64,000 bases of DNA from Torreya grandis (Eukaryota > Streptophyta > Pinopsida > Cupressales > Taxaceae), in contig JARHVA010000223.1 in the NCBI GenBank assembly GCA_037957365.1, positions 5,351,501 through 5,415,500 of the forward strand, written 5' to 3'. The position numbers and the translations under genes were made by a program. Positions within the stretch are counted from its first letter, which is position 1. Each line of letters starts with the position of its first letter. The notes beneath the pieces are model-generated. The model saw only the letters and a list, made by a program, of their open reading frames with translations, was not told the DNA's origin and did no database searches. This document shows, one piece after another, positions 47,904 through 60,954 of this stretch.

Positions 47904-49331
47904 CTACTTAGATTTATTCAGCCCCTGTGACTGATCTCTGTCCTTCATCTCCTCCATAAACACCAAGGCTTCTTTGTTCCTATCAAAAGCATCAAATTTC
48001 CTTTTTCTGCAATGAACTCTATCTATGCTTTCTAAATCTGAACACATACCTTTTGAATCAAGAACGTCCATTCCCTTCTTATTCATGTGACCAAGCTTAT
48101 TAAGCCACATCTTCGAATCTACAGCTGAAGTAGATAAACCAAAAGTAGAATTAGCAATACAAGTAGATAGATAAAGAGTATTTACTTTCTTACCTCTTGA
48201 TAGAACAAGTGCGCCCTTGGTAACCTTCCAAGAATCCGCTGTGAGGGTTATTGTGCATCCCTCATCACCCAATCTTCCTATAGAAATCAAACTCTACTTC
48301 AGAATTAGGACATGCATGACCTCCTTCAACACCCATGTGTTGTCAATCTACAATCTCAGCTGCACTTTCCCTTTGCCAACTATCTGACAAGGCGTACCAT
48401 CCCCTAAATAAAGCACTCCAAAGTCTCCCTGTTCATACTCATGGAACAAATCTCTGTTTGGGGATGCATGAAAAGATGAACCAGAATCTAAAATCCATGA
48501 TCCTACCTGACAATCCAAAGAAAGTATGAGAGTGTCCTGTACCACAATATTTGCATCCTTTGCTTCTTCAATACTTGCATGTTGATTCTCTTTATCTCTC
48601 AACCAACACTCCTTTGTGTGTCCTTTCTTTCCACAAAACTAGCAGGTAATACCTTTGGATTCGGATCTCCTTCCCGACCTTGATTTCCCTTGCTCAACCT
48701 TCTCCCTTTGCCTTCCCCTACTTTCTGCACTTAGAGCATTCCCTGATGATTCACCTGTGCTTCTTCTACATATTTCCTCATTCAAGATCACACTCACAAC
48801 ATCATCAACTTTTAAGATTTTAGAAGCAGATGCAGAATTACTTACTGCCATATCCAGACTATCCCAACTTTTAGGCAAAGAACATAAAATCAAAAGAGCC
48901 TTTACCAAATCATCAAAAACAATATTGACTGAAGCTTACTGGTTTACCAAACCATGGAAATCACTGAGATGAGTATGTACCGATCCACCTTCCTGCATTT
49001 GCAAAGTAAATAACTGCTTCATAAGATATACCTTATTAGAAGCTGAGGGCTTTTCGTATAAATTTGCCAAGGATTTTATCAACTCTTTTGTTGTCTTGCA
49101 CTGTGATAAGTTAGAAATCACAGATGATGCAAGCCTCAACCTTATGGAACTGAGAGTCTTCCAATCAAGAACACTCCATTCTTCATCCTTCATATCTATG
49201 GGCTTGCATGCAACCCCACCCAATGGCAAGTACAAATCCTTTTGATATAGATAATCCTCTATCTACATCCTCCAATGTTGATAATTCTTGTCGTTAAACT
49301 TCTCCATTCGTAGCTTACTTTTTTCTGCCAT
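47904..49331 (-). pseudogene. El-3a gag-protease-integrase N-terminus
   Basis: Starts at ATG 49331 (MAEKSKLRMEKFN). Gag is recognisable (YLPLGGVACKPIDMKDEEW, KPSASNKVYLMKQLF); the zinc knuckle has its Trp codon as TAG (C-stop-FCGKKGHTKEC, about 48645-48606). Protease motif WILDSGSSFHA is intact near 48480. GAG-pre-integrase has LGHMNKKGMD, with the usual WHxRLGH changed to WLNKLGH. After HC the sequence jumps past the integrase core to the DQS block near 47930. Stops include TAG in RMQIED, TAA at about 48936, TAG in the knuckle, TAG after KVQLRL and TAG in LKRSLIS. Not functional. Confidence 0.85.
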
Positions 49332-49408
49332 TGCTGAACTCCCACTCAATCAAAAACCTGTGAATGACCTGTAATCAACAAACAATAACCTACTCCCTGC
49401 AAACCATA

Positions 49409-49420
49409 GCTCTGATACCA
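49409..49420 (-). other. El-3 internal 3a primer binding site
   Basis: TGGTATCAGAGC on the minus strand, two bases from LTR B. Confidence 0.9.
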
Positions 49421-49422
49421 AC

Positions 49423-50142
49423 TGTTAGGAACCCCTTATCCAACGAAAGCACAATTGATTACTTTCTTATAAGCAATTAAACACAAAATTATACCAGAAT
49501 GATTAAGTAACTAGAAACTTGAGACAACAAAGAATTTGAGAGACAATACACACTCTTGTATTAAATATTACTAGAAGAAAATACAATAAGGAAGATGCCA
49601 CTTCTTCCTCCACCTCAAAGGCTTGCCACACCTCAAGACCTTCTTCCCTCTCTCTCTCTTTCTCAACACAACAACTCTATAGCCTAAGTTATTATCCCCC
49701 CTTGAATGCTTCAGCTGATCTCCTTGACCTTACACCTGTAGATCTCTTTGACCTTGCTTGCTTCAATGCTTTTACTTGCCTGCTTGATTATTACAATACA
49801 TGCCTCATGGGTCTTTAAATAGAATTCCATGGTTACAAAAATAGAACTCTAACTACAATAATTAGACATGCAGCTTGTGACTTAAATTAGTCCTTTAACA
49901 TGCAAACACTCGCTTCTCTTAACTGACTATTAATCAATAGAAGTTCTAAAACACACAGGCGACTGATGCCGGTCCCTGCTTGCCTGATGCTGCCGACATC
50001 GGCCGACTAACTACCATCGCCAGTTGCCTTCTGCACTGCATCTAACTGATGTCAGTCATGCTGCTGATGTCAGAGCTTCTGGTTCTTCAACAACCTTCCT
50101 CATGTCTGCAATAGTTGAAGCTTTTAGCTCCACACCCTAACA
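49423..50142 (-). repeat. El-3 LTR B (central, shared)
   Basis: 720 bp. Serves as 5' LTR of 3a and 3' LTR of 3b. Its decamers are the most decayed (TGATGCCGG, TGATGTCAG), and differences from LTR A concentrate there. Confidence 0.95.
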
Positions 50143-50153
50143 ATCTCCCACTT
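50143..50153 (-). other. El-3 internal 3b polypurine tract
   Basis: AAGTGGGAGAT on the minus strand next to LTR B. Confidence 0.85.
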
Positions 50154-50285
50154 GGAGATAAACAACTGATATTGTACCTATACCTGTACACCATCTATTT
50201 TGTTTTGTTGACTCTGTATCCCTCTTCAAAGTCACTCTTGAAGACCAACCACCACATAAAACCTATGATGCTATATCTATCACTT

Positions 50286-50755
50286 ATGCCAAAAGAATTT
50301 TACTGCTCCCAAATTCTTCATGACATACTTCTGAACCAACTCTACCCTTAGCTCAGAAAACTCCCTGTATATGAAACCCTACAACAAGTAACACAATAAA
50401 GTAACAGGATAATGTAGCTAATATTATCTAACCTAGTAAAGATAAAATACAATGGTCAAATCTCCATTATTTTATAGCCTAGTCAAGACCATATACCATA
50501 GCCTTCTCTCTCACGTGTCCATCCACTCTCTTCTCTAATATGGGAATCCATCCCTCTGTCCAGTGCTTTCTTCCAGCTGACAACTCTACCAATAAATACC
50601 TATTTGGTTTTACTCCAAGGACTCACACTCCTCATTTATGCCAAGCTCCCATTGTTTCTGGATTCTACCTGCATTAATTCTTCCATCTTCCTAGTTCTTG
50701 ACCATCAGTAAGCAATATAAAGAAGGTGAATAATGAATATGAGGTTCACTTACCA
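50286..50755 (-). pseudogene. El-3b reverse transcriptase remnant
   Basis: Same deleted RT as 3a: N-terminal RT pieces, gap, the ...ATGAAGAATTTGGGAGCAG block, then direct jump to the 3' end before the PPT. No catalytic YVDD and no RNase H. Confidence 0.6.
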
Positions 50756-51060
50756 TTTCTAACCTCTATATGGGTGTTTGAGACTCCTTGATAGCTTGTT
50801 ATCCATCCAACATTTGTTCTAGTGACCGATCTCAGCCATCTCCCAGTCTGCTCCCGACTGATGTCAGTTCCCTGCACTGACCTTGACTGTCGATGCCATT
50901 TCCCTGGCCGATGTCGGTGTCCCCTTACCGATGTCGGTTCCTTCCTGACCCACATCAAACTTCTCCTGCCTGACTCTACCGACCCTGCTGGTCTGCACAT
51001 GACCGATGCTGGTATCTGGCTGACCAATGTCGGTCCCACGTTACTGACATCGGTGTCTTT
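50746..51060 (-). repeat. El-3b linker array of degenerate decamers
   Basis: Counterpart of 47593-47835, with units such as GCCGATGTCGG near 50908 and ACCGATGTCGG near 50929. An open 97-codon minus frame (50746-51039) crosses it. Mostly decayed at CpG positions. Confidence 0.7.
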
Positions 51061-51149
51061 GTGTTCTTGTAAGTGATGAAATCTTCATCCGTGAGCTCAT
51101 CTTGGATCAAACCTCTATCCATACTGCCCTACTCAGATTTATTCAGCCC

Positions 51150-52556
51150 TTATGACTGATCTCTGTCCTTCATCTCCTCCATAAACACCAAGGCTTCTTT
51201 GTTCCTGTCAAAAGCATCAAATTTCCTTTTTCTGCAATGAACTCTATCTATGCTTTCTAAATCTAAACACATACCTTTTGAATCAAGAACATCCATTCCC
51301 TTCTTATTCATGTGACCAAGCCTATTAAGCCACATCTTTGAATCTATAGCTGAAGTAGATAAACCAGAAGTAGAATTAGCAATACAAGTAGATAGATAAA
51401 GAGTATCTACTTTCTTACCTCTTGCTAGAACAAGTGCACCCTTGGTAACCTTCCAAGAATCCACTGTGAGGGTTATTGTGCATCCCTCATCACCTAATCT
51501 TCCTACAGAAATCAAACTCTACTTTAGAATTAGGACATGCATGACCTCCTTCAACACCCATGTGTTGTCAATCTGCAATCTCAGCTGCACTTTCCCTTTG
51601 CCAACTATCTGACAAGGTGTACCATCCCCTAAATAAAGCGCTCCAAAGTCTCCCTGTTCATACTCATGGAACAAATCTCTATTTGGGGATGCATGAAAAG
51701 ATGAACCAGAATCTAAAATCTATGATCCTACTTGACAATTCAAAGAAAGTATGAGAGCGTCCTGTACCACAATATTTACATCCTTTGCTTCTTTAATACC
51801 TGCATGTTGATTCTCTTTATCTCTCAACCAACACTCCTTTGTGTGTCCTTTCTTTCCACAAAACTAGTAGGTAATACCTTTGGATTCGAATCTCCTTTCC
51901 AACCTTAATTTCCCTTGCTCAACCTTCTCCCTTTGCCTTCCCCTGCTTTCTACACTTAGAGCATTCCCTGATGATTCACCTGTGCTTCTCCTACGTATTT
52001 CCTCATTCAATATCACACTCACAACATCATCAACTTTTAAGATTTTAGAAGCAGATGTAGAATTACTTACTGCCATAACCAGACTGTTCCAACTTTCAGG
52101 CAAAGAACATAAAATCAAAAGAGCCTTTACCTCATCATCAAAAACAATATTGACTGAAGCTAATTGGTTTACCAAACCATGGAAATCACTGAGATGAGTA
52201 TGTACCAATCCACCTTCCTACATTTTCAAAGTAAATAACTGCTTCATAAGATATACCTTATTAGAAGCCGAGGGCTTTTCGTATAAATTTGCCAAGGATT
52301 TTATCAACTCTTCTATTGTCTTGCACTATGATAAGTTGGAAATCAGAGATGATGCAAGGCTCAACCTTATGGAACCAAGAGCCTTTCGATCAAGAACACT
52401 CCATTCTTCATCCTTCATATCTGTGGGCTTGCATGCAACCCCACCCAATGGTAAGTATAAATCCTTCTGATATAGATAATCCTCTATCTACATCCTCCAA
52501 TGTTGATAATTCTTGCCGTTAAACTTCTCCATTCATAGCTTACTTTCTTCTGCCAT
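51150..52556 (-). pseudogene. El-3b gag-protease-integrase N-terminus
   Basis: Starts at ATG 52556. Same order as 3a: gag, knuckle (C now Y, W now TAG), protease DSGSS, GAG-pre-integrase (WLNRLGHMNKKG), then the same jump past the integrase core. Stops shared with 3a: RMQIED Gln to TAG, knuckle Trp to TAG, LKRSLIS Arg to TAG. Private stops: TGA in LRMEK, TAG in SQCKT, TAG in LQMQEGG. Open pieces: 51864-52208 (gag) and 51150-51515 (GAG-pre-integrase). Confidence 0.85.
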
Positions 52557-52633
52557 TGTTGAACTCCCACTCAATCAGAAACTTGTGAATGACTTGTAAT
52601 CAACAAATAATAACCTACTCCCTGCAAACCGTA

Positions 52634-52645
52634 GCTCTGATACCA
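52634..52645 (-). other. El-3 internal 3b primer binding site
   Basis: TGGTATCAGAGC on the minus strand, two bases from LTR C. Confidence 0.9.
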
Positions 52646-52647
52646 AT

Positions 52648-53365
52648 TGTTAGGAACCCCTTATCCAATGGAAGCACAATTGATTACTTTCTTATAAGCA
52701 ATTAAACATAGAATTATACCAGGATGATTAAGTAACTAGAAACTTGAGACAGCAAAGAATTTGAGAGACAATACACACTCTTGTATTAAATATTACTAGA
52801 AGAAAATACAATAAGGAAGATGCCACTTCTTCCTCCACCTCAAAGGCTTGCCACACCTCAAGACCTTCTTCCCTCTCTCTCTCTTACTCAACACAACAAC
52901 TCTATAGCCTGAGTTATTATCCCCCCTTGAATGCTTCAGCTAATCTCCTTGACCTTACACCTGTAGATCTCTTTGACCTTGCTTGCTTTAATGTTTTTAC
53001 TTGCCTGCTTGATTATTACAATACATGCCTCATGGGTCTTTAAATAGAATCACATGGTTACAAAAATAGAACTCTAACTACAATAATTAGATGTAGCTCA
53101 TGACTTAAATTAGTCCTTTAACATGCAAACACTTGCTTCTCTTAACTGACTGTTTGTCAATAGTAGTTTTGGAACACACAAGCGACCGATGCCGGTCCCT
53201 GCTTACCTGATGCTGTCGACATTGGCTGACTAACTACCATCGCCGGTTGCCTTCTACACTGCATTTGATCGACATCGGTCATGCTACTGACGCCGGTGCT
53301 TCTGGTTCTTCAGCAACCTTCCTCATGTTTGCAATAGTTGAAGCTTTTAGCTCCACACCCTAACA
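52648..53365 (-). repeat. El-3 LTR C (5' LTR)
   Basis: 718 bp, TG...CA, about 2 bp shorter than A and B. Would carry the promoter for the whole array. Confidence 0.95.
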
Positions 53366-53370
53366 CAAGA
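53366..53370. repeat. El-3 target duplication, right (CAAGA)
   Basis: Mate of 46192-46196. Confidence 0.9.
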
Positions 53371-53677
53371 GATCATCAATATGGAACAAATCCTAAAAGA
53401 AATGTCAAACACTTGGAATGTATCCCTTAGAGGTTAAGATCCATTATTTATAATTTTTTGTGTTGTTTGTTTATTTTTGGTGTCTATTTTCCTTATTTTG
53501 GTGTTGTTTTGAGTTGGTTGTGATCCAAATTTTTTTTGTTATTATCTCATTGGGAAGTAATTTCTCATTCTTTTTTGTTCTATTGGCTTAGACTATGGAT
53601 TTTGTATACAAAGGTAGATTCCCTTTCAAAAAACTCCTCTTTACCCTTAATAAAAAATATACATAATGTTTACTATA

Positions 53678-54840
53678 TAGATATAAATGTAAAAATAAAT
53701 GGATATTGAGATTATTATTTATATAAATGACAAAAGGATAGGGTACTTATCATGTTTACTATTATGTGATTCTCATTGTTTATGCATAGTCATCTGGTGT
53801 GCCCTAAAATGGATTTGTGATTACTCAGCTCATGAAATAAAGTATCAAAATCTACCAAGATGTCACCAATAATGCTCAAACACCTATGATAACCAAATAT
53901 TCTCACTATATATTATAATTAATTATATTTACCATAGATCATTATACATGCCTATCAAGATCTTTTTTGATTGATTTCTTTCCCTCATTATTGTACATAG
54001 ATTAATATTTTGTCCTTCTTTTCCTTGAACCATAGCTCCACTTTAGACTTTATTTGGCCTATAATATTGGTTTATAAATATGGGTTGGATAACCCCAACC
54101 AAATATAACTAATTAGTTGATCATTACCTATGTTCCAATGCTCTGAATAGGACTCAAACCACACATATTTCTCCAACCTATGTGTATGTGTACTCTTTAT
54201 TTTTTTGCTATAATTAAATACAACTCTTTCAACACTTGAAAATATGTAGCTTTCACCTTAGTGTAAGTCTTAAAACTTATATTAAGGACTAATACTTTGA
54301 GGTATTTTCATATTTATATGCTTTAGGTTAGTGCTTTAAGGTTGTACATATATATCTCTCAATGTACAATTAGTTTTCCAAGTAGTGGCCAAGTGAGAGA
54401 TAGAAAGGTGCTAGATAGGAATAGCCTTAGGCTTGATGTGTATTTATATATGACTCTTTGGGTATTTTCCCCCATAACTGACATGAAAAATATGGAGGCT
54501 GACCTAAGGGATGGATTTGAATTTGAAAACTATCCATTTGAGGGACTTAGGACATTGTTGGCAAAGCTAGACACTATCGATAAATGGCATCAAGTAACTA
54601 TTGTAAACACTATCTAAGATGTAGGAAATAAGAATATAGAATATGGAAATAATCCACTTAGGATAGTAGATCATCTAAACATAGACAAAGGAGATATTAT
54701 ATATGCATTATATAAAATTAAGAAGGCTAAGTCCATATATTGGTAAATGGATAGGGAAAAGGGTGTGCAAGAGTCATGTGTGTGTAAGTCTTATATGTAA
54801 AAGATAAGTCAAAATAGATATTTTCAAGTGTCTAATACCA
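53678..54840 (-). repeat. El-5 left LTR, main part
   Basis: Aligns with 59745-60954. The remaining 84 bp of this LTR lie at 45670-45753, on the far side of the LINE/El-3 insert. The 91-codon frame at 54342-54617 lies within it and is not kept in the other copy. Confidence 0.55.
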
Positions 54841-57800
54841 AATTCATGTCTACAAATGTCATTGATCTATTCTAGTATTGAAAATTACATATTAAAATAA
54901 TAAAGTAAGAAAGTTGGTACTTTATTATAACCACATTTGGTGTCTTTAGGTATGGCCTAAACATCCAACTCACTCCTTGAAAAACTTGGAAGGAAACATG
55001 AATAAATCAATTTCCACTCATGATATAAAATATTAAATAATATATACCATTGAAATATTTTAAATTGAAAAATTTATGAATGAATACACTTAAAGGTATG
55101 CAAACCCAGATACCCTCTAAATTCATTGGAGAATGAGGTGATTATGCCCCAAGGAGATGCCACTATTAAAACCATGCGCTGAGAATTAAATGCCTTGACC
55201 CTAATTAGATACTAAGAAATATTAATATTTGATAATTGTATAAACCTCAATCGTACTACTCAAAATATCATCATAACTATTATGTTATAAGCCCTTACTA
55301 AGTTATTTTGTAAAATTTGGATCCTCATACCAAGTTCATATTTAAATATTAAAACTAGAAATCAACTGTTGTAGATGAATTTTAGATCAAAATTGTGTAA
55401 CATCATTCCCATTAATAAAAATATATAATTTCATATATTAATAACATACATTCCCTAGAATTTAATCCATTCATATCTTAATGTGATATATAAAGCTATA
55501 ACTATGTATATCACTCTATTCAATTTGATAAATATTATAACCTACACAATATTAGCTATGCAATCTGATAAATTTTATCAACCTAATCCATGTAATATGT
55601 CTCATCATGTCATAGAATTCATCACCTATTCATCATGGTCCTATGAAATTACCCACATATAACTTACATATATATCAATATATCAATCTATTCAAATATA
55701 AATCATAATATATTCTTATATGAATCATTATATGTCCCAATTTGAATCAAAAAAATCCAATCCAAATCATACTATCTCATAATCCACATTATCTATCTCT
55801 AAAATCATGAATCTCTATGATGATCCCATTAGTATTCCCCCTTTTGAGGTGAAGTATGGAGCCTATAAATCATTCATCTCAAAATAAAAGAGTTATACGC
55901 ATCATGTTATATATAAAATATGTAATCATATGAATTATGTGTGATAACATGATTAGATAAGATCATTTATAAAGATTTTTTCACTCATATACATATGAAG
56001 CAAGTAACCTAAGACATCTGAGTGTCAAGTCAAGTAAATGAGTAATTATGCAAGTAGTAATAATCATTATAGTCATAATTAGTTATACAAAAGATGCATA
56101 ATATAAATTATGGAATCATGCACAATATTATAATGTGTGATATGAATCATGACACCATAATATTTCAACAATATAGATACCACACGTGTATGCACACAAT
56201 GTCATGGTCATGACATACATAATCACTCAAGATAGAACACACTCTAATTTAACTCTAACATAACATGGAAAACATGGCCATGAAATGAAATAATGGATCC
56301 TAGCCATAAGTGATGCATTACATGATAACACAACACCAATACACTCATATAAATATGTAAGATAACACTCAATATAACACATAATGGTCACACAATGTAA
56401 TAGTCATCTATAGTCACTCGTGGATCAAGAAATGTAATACACAATTATCATATATGAAACACATAATGCTAAAAACAATAAACATCACATAATGTAATAC
56501 ATAATGAATGATCACACCATGTAATAAACATCAACATTAAACATGCATAGAACAAGTAAGGCTAGTCTATGCAATCAGTCCATGTCATCATCACACATAT
56601 AATGTCAAACCCTAAAGAATATAGGAAAGATACATCCATGTATTATCAACCTAAGTAAGTAAATACTATCATTAGAATGGTCATATAAATATTTAAACTG
56701 TAAATTATACTAATATTCCCCTAATGTAGGTATGCCCCCAATGTAGAAAAGTAGCCTCTATGTATAAGAAATACCACACATCTATACGTCCATGTATCAT
56801 ATGTAACTTGTGTATCCAACTCATGTATATTATGAAAATAATGGATGAATTGATATTTAATATACCATGTATATATGATAAATAACATAAATGAATCATT
56901 TAATTTATAAAATTATGTCACGCCTAAGTCCTAGTTTTGAATTTTTTGAATATTTTAATTTTTTATGTTTTTCGAATTTGAGATGGTTACACTTACCAAT
57001 GATCCCATAAATGGTATATCCATGTATATATCATAGGTTAATGATTATGCACCTCATACACCATGAGTAAGTATAAACATTTATATCAATGTCTAAATTA
57101 TAGAAAAGATCATGTACTGCACAATATCCATCATCACTATTATGGTTAACTTTTTCATGTATATGTAGTTTAACTATAGTATCCATTAACCTAAAAATGT
57201 TTTTTGTATGCTTGGATAATGTGTGTGTACTCATTATGGAACTAGTTAAGAATCTTATATAATCATTTGAGGGCATACCATTCTAGGTCATTCCCCTAAG
57301 TCGAGATTTATCATATTAATGTGATTAAGCTTAATAACATTGTCATCAATGAGATATTATATCTTATATCTCATTCCAAAGCATTTGGTTTTAGATTTTC
57401 CTTTGTATCTATGAATATTTAAATATGCATTAATTTTAACCTCTTAGATAATTATTTTCTCATATCAACATCTAATGGTAGAAATAGAGATATGAGATTA
57501 TGCTCAAGTAGCACCTGCAACATCTTCTATGGAGGTTTAGTCAACTGTATAAACTTTATCTTTTGAGATACAAAATTAACCTTAATCATAATGTGGTTGG
57601 TCTATAATTGTACTATTATAATCATGCCTTGATATTTAAGCTTTTGAATGCCTTGATATATTTTATCTATGTCCAATTATTTTAGGATAACAATAATATG
57701 GTCTCATTTTTTGATATGGAAATCAATCTTGAGCTCTATATCAAGTGGAAGGTAGAGTAGACATACTCTTGTAGAGTAACATGTTTAATATACTAATCAA

Positions 57801-58539
57801 TTTATATTATACACTAGTGATATATATTTTTATAGAAGGATTTGTATATGTGGACTCTATATTGTTTACTAAATCTATCATAAATATTGTACATTCACTT
57901 TTGATACATTATGCAATGTGTTGTGCCTCTTATGGTCTAGTCATACTAGATTTGATGAAGTATTTTCTCAATGGATAACTTATCTTTTATTTATCCTATC
58001 ATGAACTTATATTAAAACAATAATTTTCATTTGTATCACCATGATTACCTATAAGGGGTCCCTTCCCCTTATTTTATGTAATAGTGCTCACCATATTGGA
58101 ATCTTCTTCATACTCTCCTAGACTAATGGGTTTAAAATTGAGATTAGAAAAATACTCATCTATATTCACCAAAAATTCATTATCCTCATCATCATTATCA
58201 TCTTCCATAATTATCTAATATGGATCCTATGAATTTACTAACAAAGGAAGATTTAGTATCTTCTCTTTTTGTGCTTCAAAAATATTTTGTGACATTTTTA
58301 TTGTCTCTCAATTTAATAATAGATTTGGAGTTGTATGATTTTCATTAGCTTTTCTTGACTCCCAAACTTTGTAAGTATGTATTATTTCCATTGGTATGAC
58401 CTATGATAGAGGTATTATGGTGGACTAAAAAAGCATTAGATTGAAGACTGCATCCATCACTAGGTTCCACTACTTTGTAATATTTAAAAGGTTAATTATA
58501 TGCATGACATGTTTTTATTCATATTTTATGTAAGGTGTA
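54841..58539 (-). other. El-5 internal region, mostly non-coding
   Basis: No intact frame. CATAATG-rich low-complexity sequence at about 55600-56560. TTGGGGGCAT (minus, 56741-56732) parallels the motif in El-4. RT or integrase motifs not found; 57300-58500 may hold unrecognisable pol remnants. Confidence 0.4.
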
Positions 58540-58870
58540 TTATACAGCTTCCATTGCATGAATCCATGGTCTACCTAATAGTAAGTTATAATTCAAATAA
58601 TTTGTCACCCTATCATCTTAGGTATAAGTTTCACATCCAAAGTAGTTATTCTTGGCACTTGATGAGAGATATTGTTAAAACCTTTGATATTCTTATCTAA
58701 TTTATGAATAAATTATATATTGATGCCCAATGTTTATATAAACTTTATGTTGAAAATATTTAATCCTGACCATTATCTACTAAGGCATGCTTAACTCCCT
58801 TATTTGAGATTTTCACTTGAACGAACAAGGGAAGATTATAATATATAGTATGTTGAGTAGGCAAATATTC
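58540..58870 (-). pseudogene. gypsy-type aspartic protease remnant
   Basis: Minus-strand translation shows LPLFVQVKISNKGVKHALVD followed by N-G, matching a retropepsin-like A-x-V/I-D-x-G active-site block. A frame-shifted stretch then resembles the second half, ending in the L-L-G-R-P-W-I-H block (TTAGGTAGACCATGGATTCA, minus, near 58582-58563). Several stops and frameshifts. The pattern is common in plant Gypsy elements between gag and RT. It sets the minus orientation of El-5. Confidence 0.55.
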
Positions 58871-59677
58871 CTTCTAAAAATAAATTGTGTCTTAGTTATT
58901 CCTTAATCTAATTAACATGGATACAAATTAAGAAGGTTTTGTGTCATTTGGTAAGGTTTTATCATGCAATGTTGCATATAGAATATCTTTGTAGATAGTG
59001 GACCTTTTGAGAAACACTATTATGAAAATATTAGCTTGAGTATTATTAAATTAATCAATAAGATAATATTATTTAGTTTTAATGGTGAGAATCTTAGGAG
59101 GTGGAGGGTGATGAGGAGCAACATTTTTACTACCTTCATTATTTCACACATGATGGGTCACCCCACCTCTTCTTATTATGATAGCATAGACCACATAATC
59201 CAATATAAGCCTAGATAAAATAATGGGGGTGGGATAGTATCTATAATCACATTAAGGTCTAGGTGTAGGAGAAATGAGAAGACATACATGCCATCTAAAT
59301 TTTATTGGTAACTGAAATCATCTCAATTTGGATATTTAGACAATATGAGTTACTAAGGAAAGCTAATGATTCTTCGTCATTGATTTCAACCTTAGTTTTA
59401 TTGCATGTAAATTTAACCCAATTCATTACATGATTTTGAAACATATTACATATTTCAAGAAATCAACATGTAATTATAGAAATCATAGATTGAATCAAAA
59501 AATATAAACTACACATATCCATTATAGCCATGATTTACTTATGTGAATAAAGGGAAATAAAAAAATAGATCTAAAACCTTAACACAAAAATATAAAACCC
59601 TAATAATGAAAGATGAAACCGTAAGTGATAAATAACTTAGGGTTTACCATGCTAAAAATAATGGTGATTCTTCAAAA
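58871..59677 (-). other. El-5 region between 5' LTR and protease
   Basis: Should hold gag and the primer site. Only decayed sequence is seen; a frame reading VKFTCNKTKVEINDEESLAF (about 59420-59360) may be gag but is not diagnostic. Confidence 0.3.
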
Positions 59678-60954
59678 TGTTTTAACTTATTTTGGATTAA
59701 GTGATCTAAACAAGCTAATACAATAGAGATTCAAATTGCATAATATATATCATTCATTACATAGATATAAATATAAAAGCATATGTATATTGAGCTTATT
59801 ATTTATACAAATGATAAAAGGATAGGGTAATTAGATAATTTATTATTTTGTGATGCTCTTTATCTATGTTCAATCATCTAATGTGATCTAAAATGGATCT
59901 ATGATTATTTGACTCAAGAAACAAAGTATCAAAATCTTCTGGGATGTTGTTGATAAGGATCAAACCCTTAAGGCAACTAGATACATCCATTATTTTCCAA
60001 AATTTATCTATATTTTTATCAATTTTTCTACCATAAATCATTATGTCTAATTATTAATATGTTTTTTTATGATTTTGAACCCTCAGTCTTATTAACATAT
60101 TTAGATTTTGTCCTCATTTACCTTGAAACTCTACCTCTAATTTCAACACTTGCCTAACCTATAAATAAGGTTATAAATATGGGTTAGATAGCCTCAATCA
60201 CACCCCAATAAGTGGTTGAGTGTTTCCTACATTCCAATACTCTTAATAGGGCTCAAATGACATGTAGCTATCCCACTTATGTGTGTGTGTGCTCAATAGT
60301 GTTTCACTAGAATGTAATACATCTCTTTGGATTTTAACATTTGATAATGTGCAACACTGACATTAATATATGTGTTAAAATTTGGATTAGGGAATATTCC
60401 TTTGAGGTTATTTTATATTGTATGTTGTAATAAAGTGTCTCAAGAATGTACAAATACATCTCTTATCATGAAAGTAGTTTTCCTAGTAATGACCAACCAA
60501 TAGCAAGATATGTGTTATATAGGAATATCCTTAAACTTGATGTGTATTTATGGATGACTCTTTAGGTAATTTACCCCTATAAATGGCATGTTAAATGTGT
60601 GTTATGACCCAAGGGATGGATTTAAATTTTAAAAATAATTATTTAAAGAATATGGGACACTACTGGAAAAGGCAGAGACTATTGGTAACTGATAGTGTCT
60701 AACTATTACTAACATTATTTAGGATAGATGAAAAAATAATTCAGAATATGGAGATAATATACTTATGATAATAGATATTCAAGCACAAAGTATGGATATC
60801 TTGTATATGGATGATGATAAATTAGGAAGGTCAGGTCCATAAATAGGCAAATAAACAAGAAAAAGGGTGTGCAAGAGTCATATGTGTATGCACAAGTCAT
60901 GTTTGTCATATTTTCCAATATATAATAAAAAATTTATGTGTCTAAACTTACCCA
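59678..60954 (-). repeat. El-5 right (5') LTR
   Basis: Starts TGTTTTAACTT on the plus strand and ends about TTACCCA; pairs with the split left copy. Uninterrupted, so it shows what was inserted into the other. Confidence 0.55.

Larger units (their letters stand above)
46197..53365 (-). mobile_element. El-3: Copia-type tandem element with three LTRs
   Basis: Structure on the plus strand: LTR A (46197-46916), internal 3a (46917-49422), LTR B (49423-50142), internal 3b (50143-52647), LTR C (52648-53365). One CAAGA duplication brackets the whole, so it behaves as one insertion. Both internals keep PBS, PPT, gag, protease and the N-terminal integrase zinc region, but lack the integrase core and most of RT and RNase H, with the same breakpoints. 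Thus the deleted form predates the duplication. LTRs A and B differ at about 49 of 720 positions (~7%). It shares the 24-bp LTR start, PBS and PPT with El-1 and El-2. Confidence 0.92.
45754..53653 (+). mobile_element. LINE-like insert carrying El-3
   Basis: Compared with the right El-5 LTR, the left one has an extra block here. Removing El-3 leaves about 735 bp ending in CCCTTAATAAAAAA, an A-rich tail. It is flanked by similar sequences (45734-45753 and 53654-53677, both ending CTATA) that look like a diverged long target duplication. These traits fit a short 5'-truncated LINE. It contains the coiled-coil-like frame at 45967-46173. Confidence 0.45.
45670..60954 (-). mobile_element. El-5: gypsy-type element, interrupted by nested insertions
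   Basis: Direct repeats form a probable LTR pair: left copy 45670-45753 plus about 53678-54840 (split by an insertion), right copy 59678-60954. They share TTTTAACTTATTTTGGATT, AGGATAGGGTA, AAAGTATCAAAATCT and GGGTGTGCAAGAGTCAT blocks in order. A protease remnant at 58540-58870 and TTGGGGGCAT at 56741-56732, both on the minus strand, set the orientation. Only about 4.8 kb lies between the LTRs and I see no RT or integrase. No clean target duplication or polypurine tract was found, so exact ends are uncertain. Confidence 0.5.

Noticed and set aside
56400..56560. CATAATG/ATGTAATA repeats as a satellite
   Set aside because: Too irregular and low-complexity to define a repeat unit by eye.
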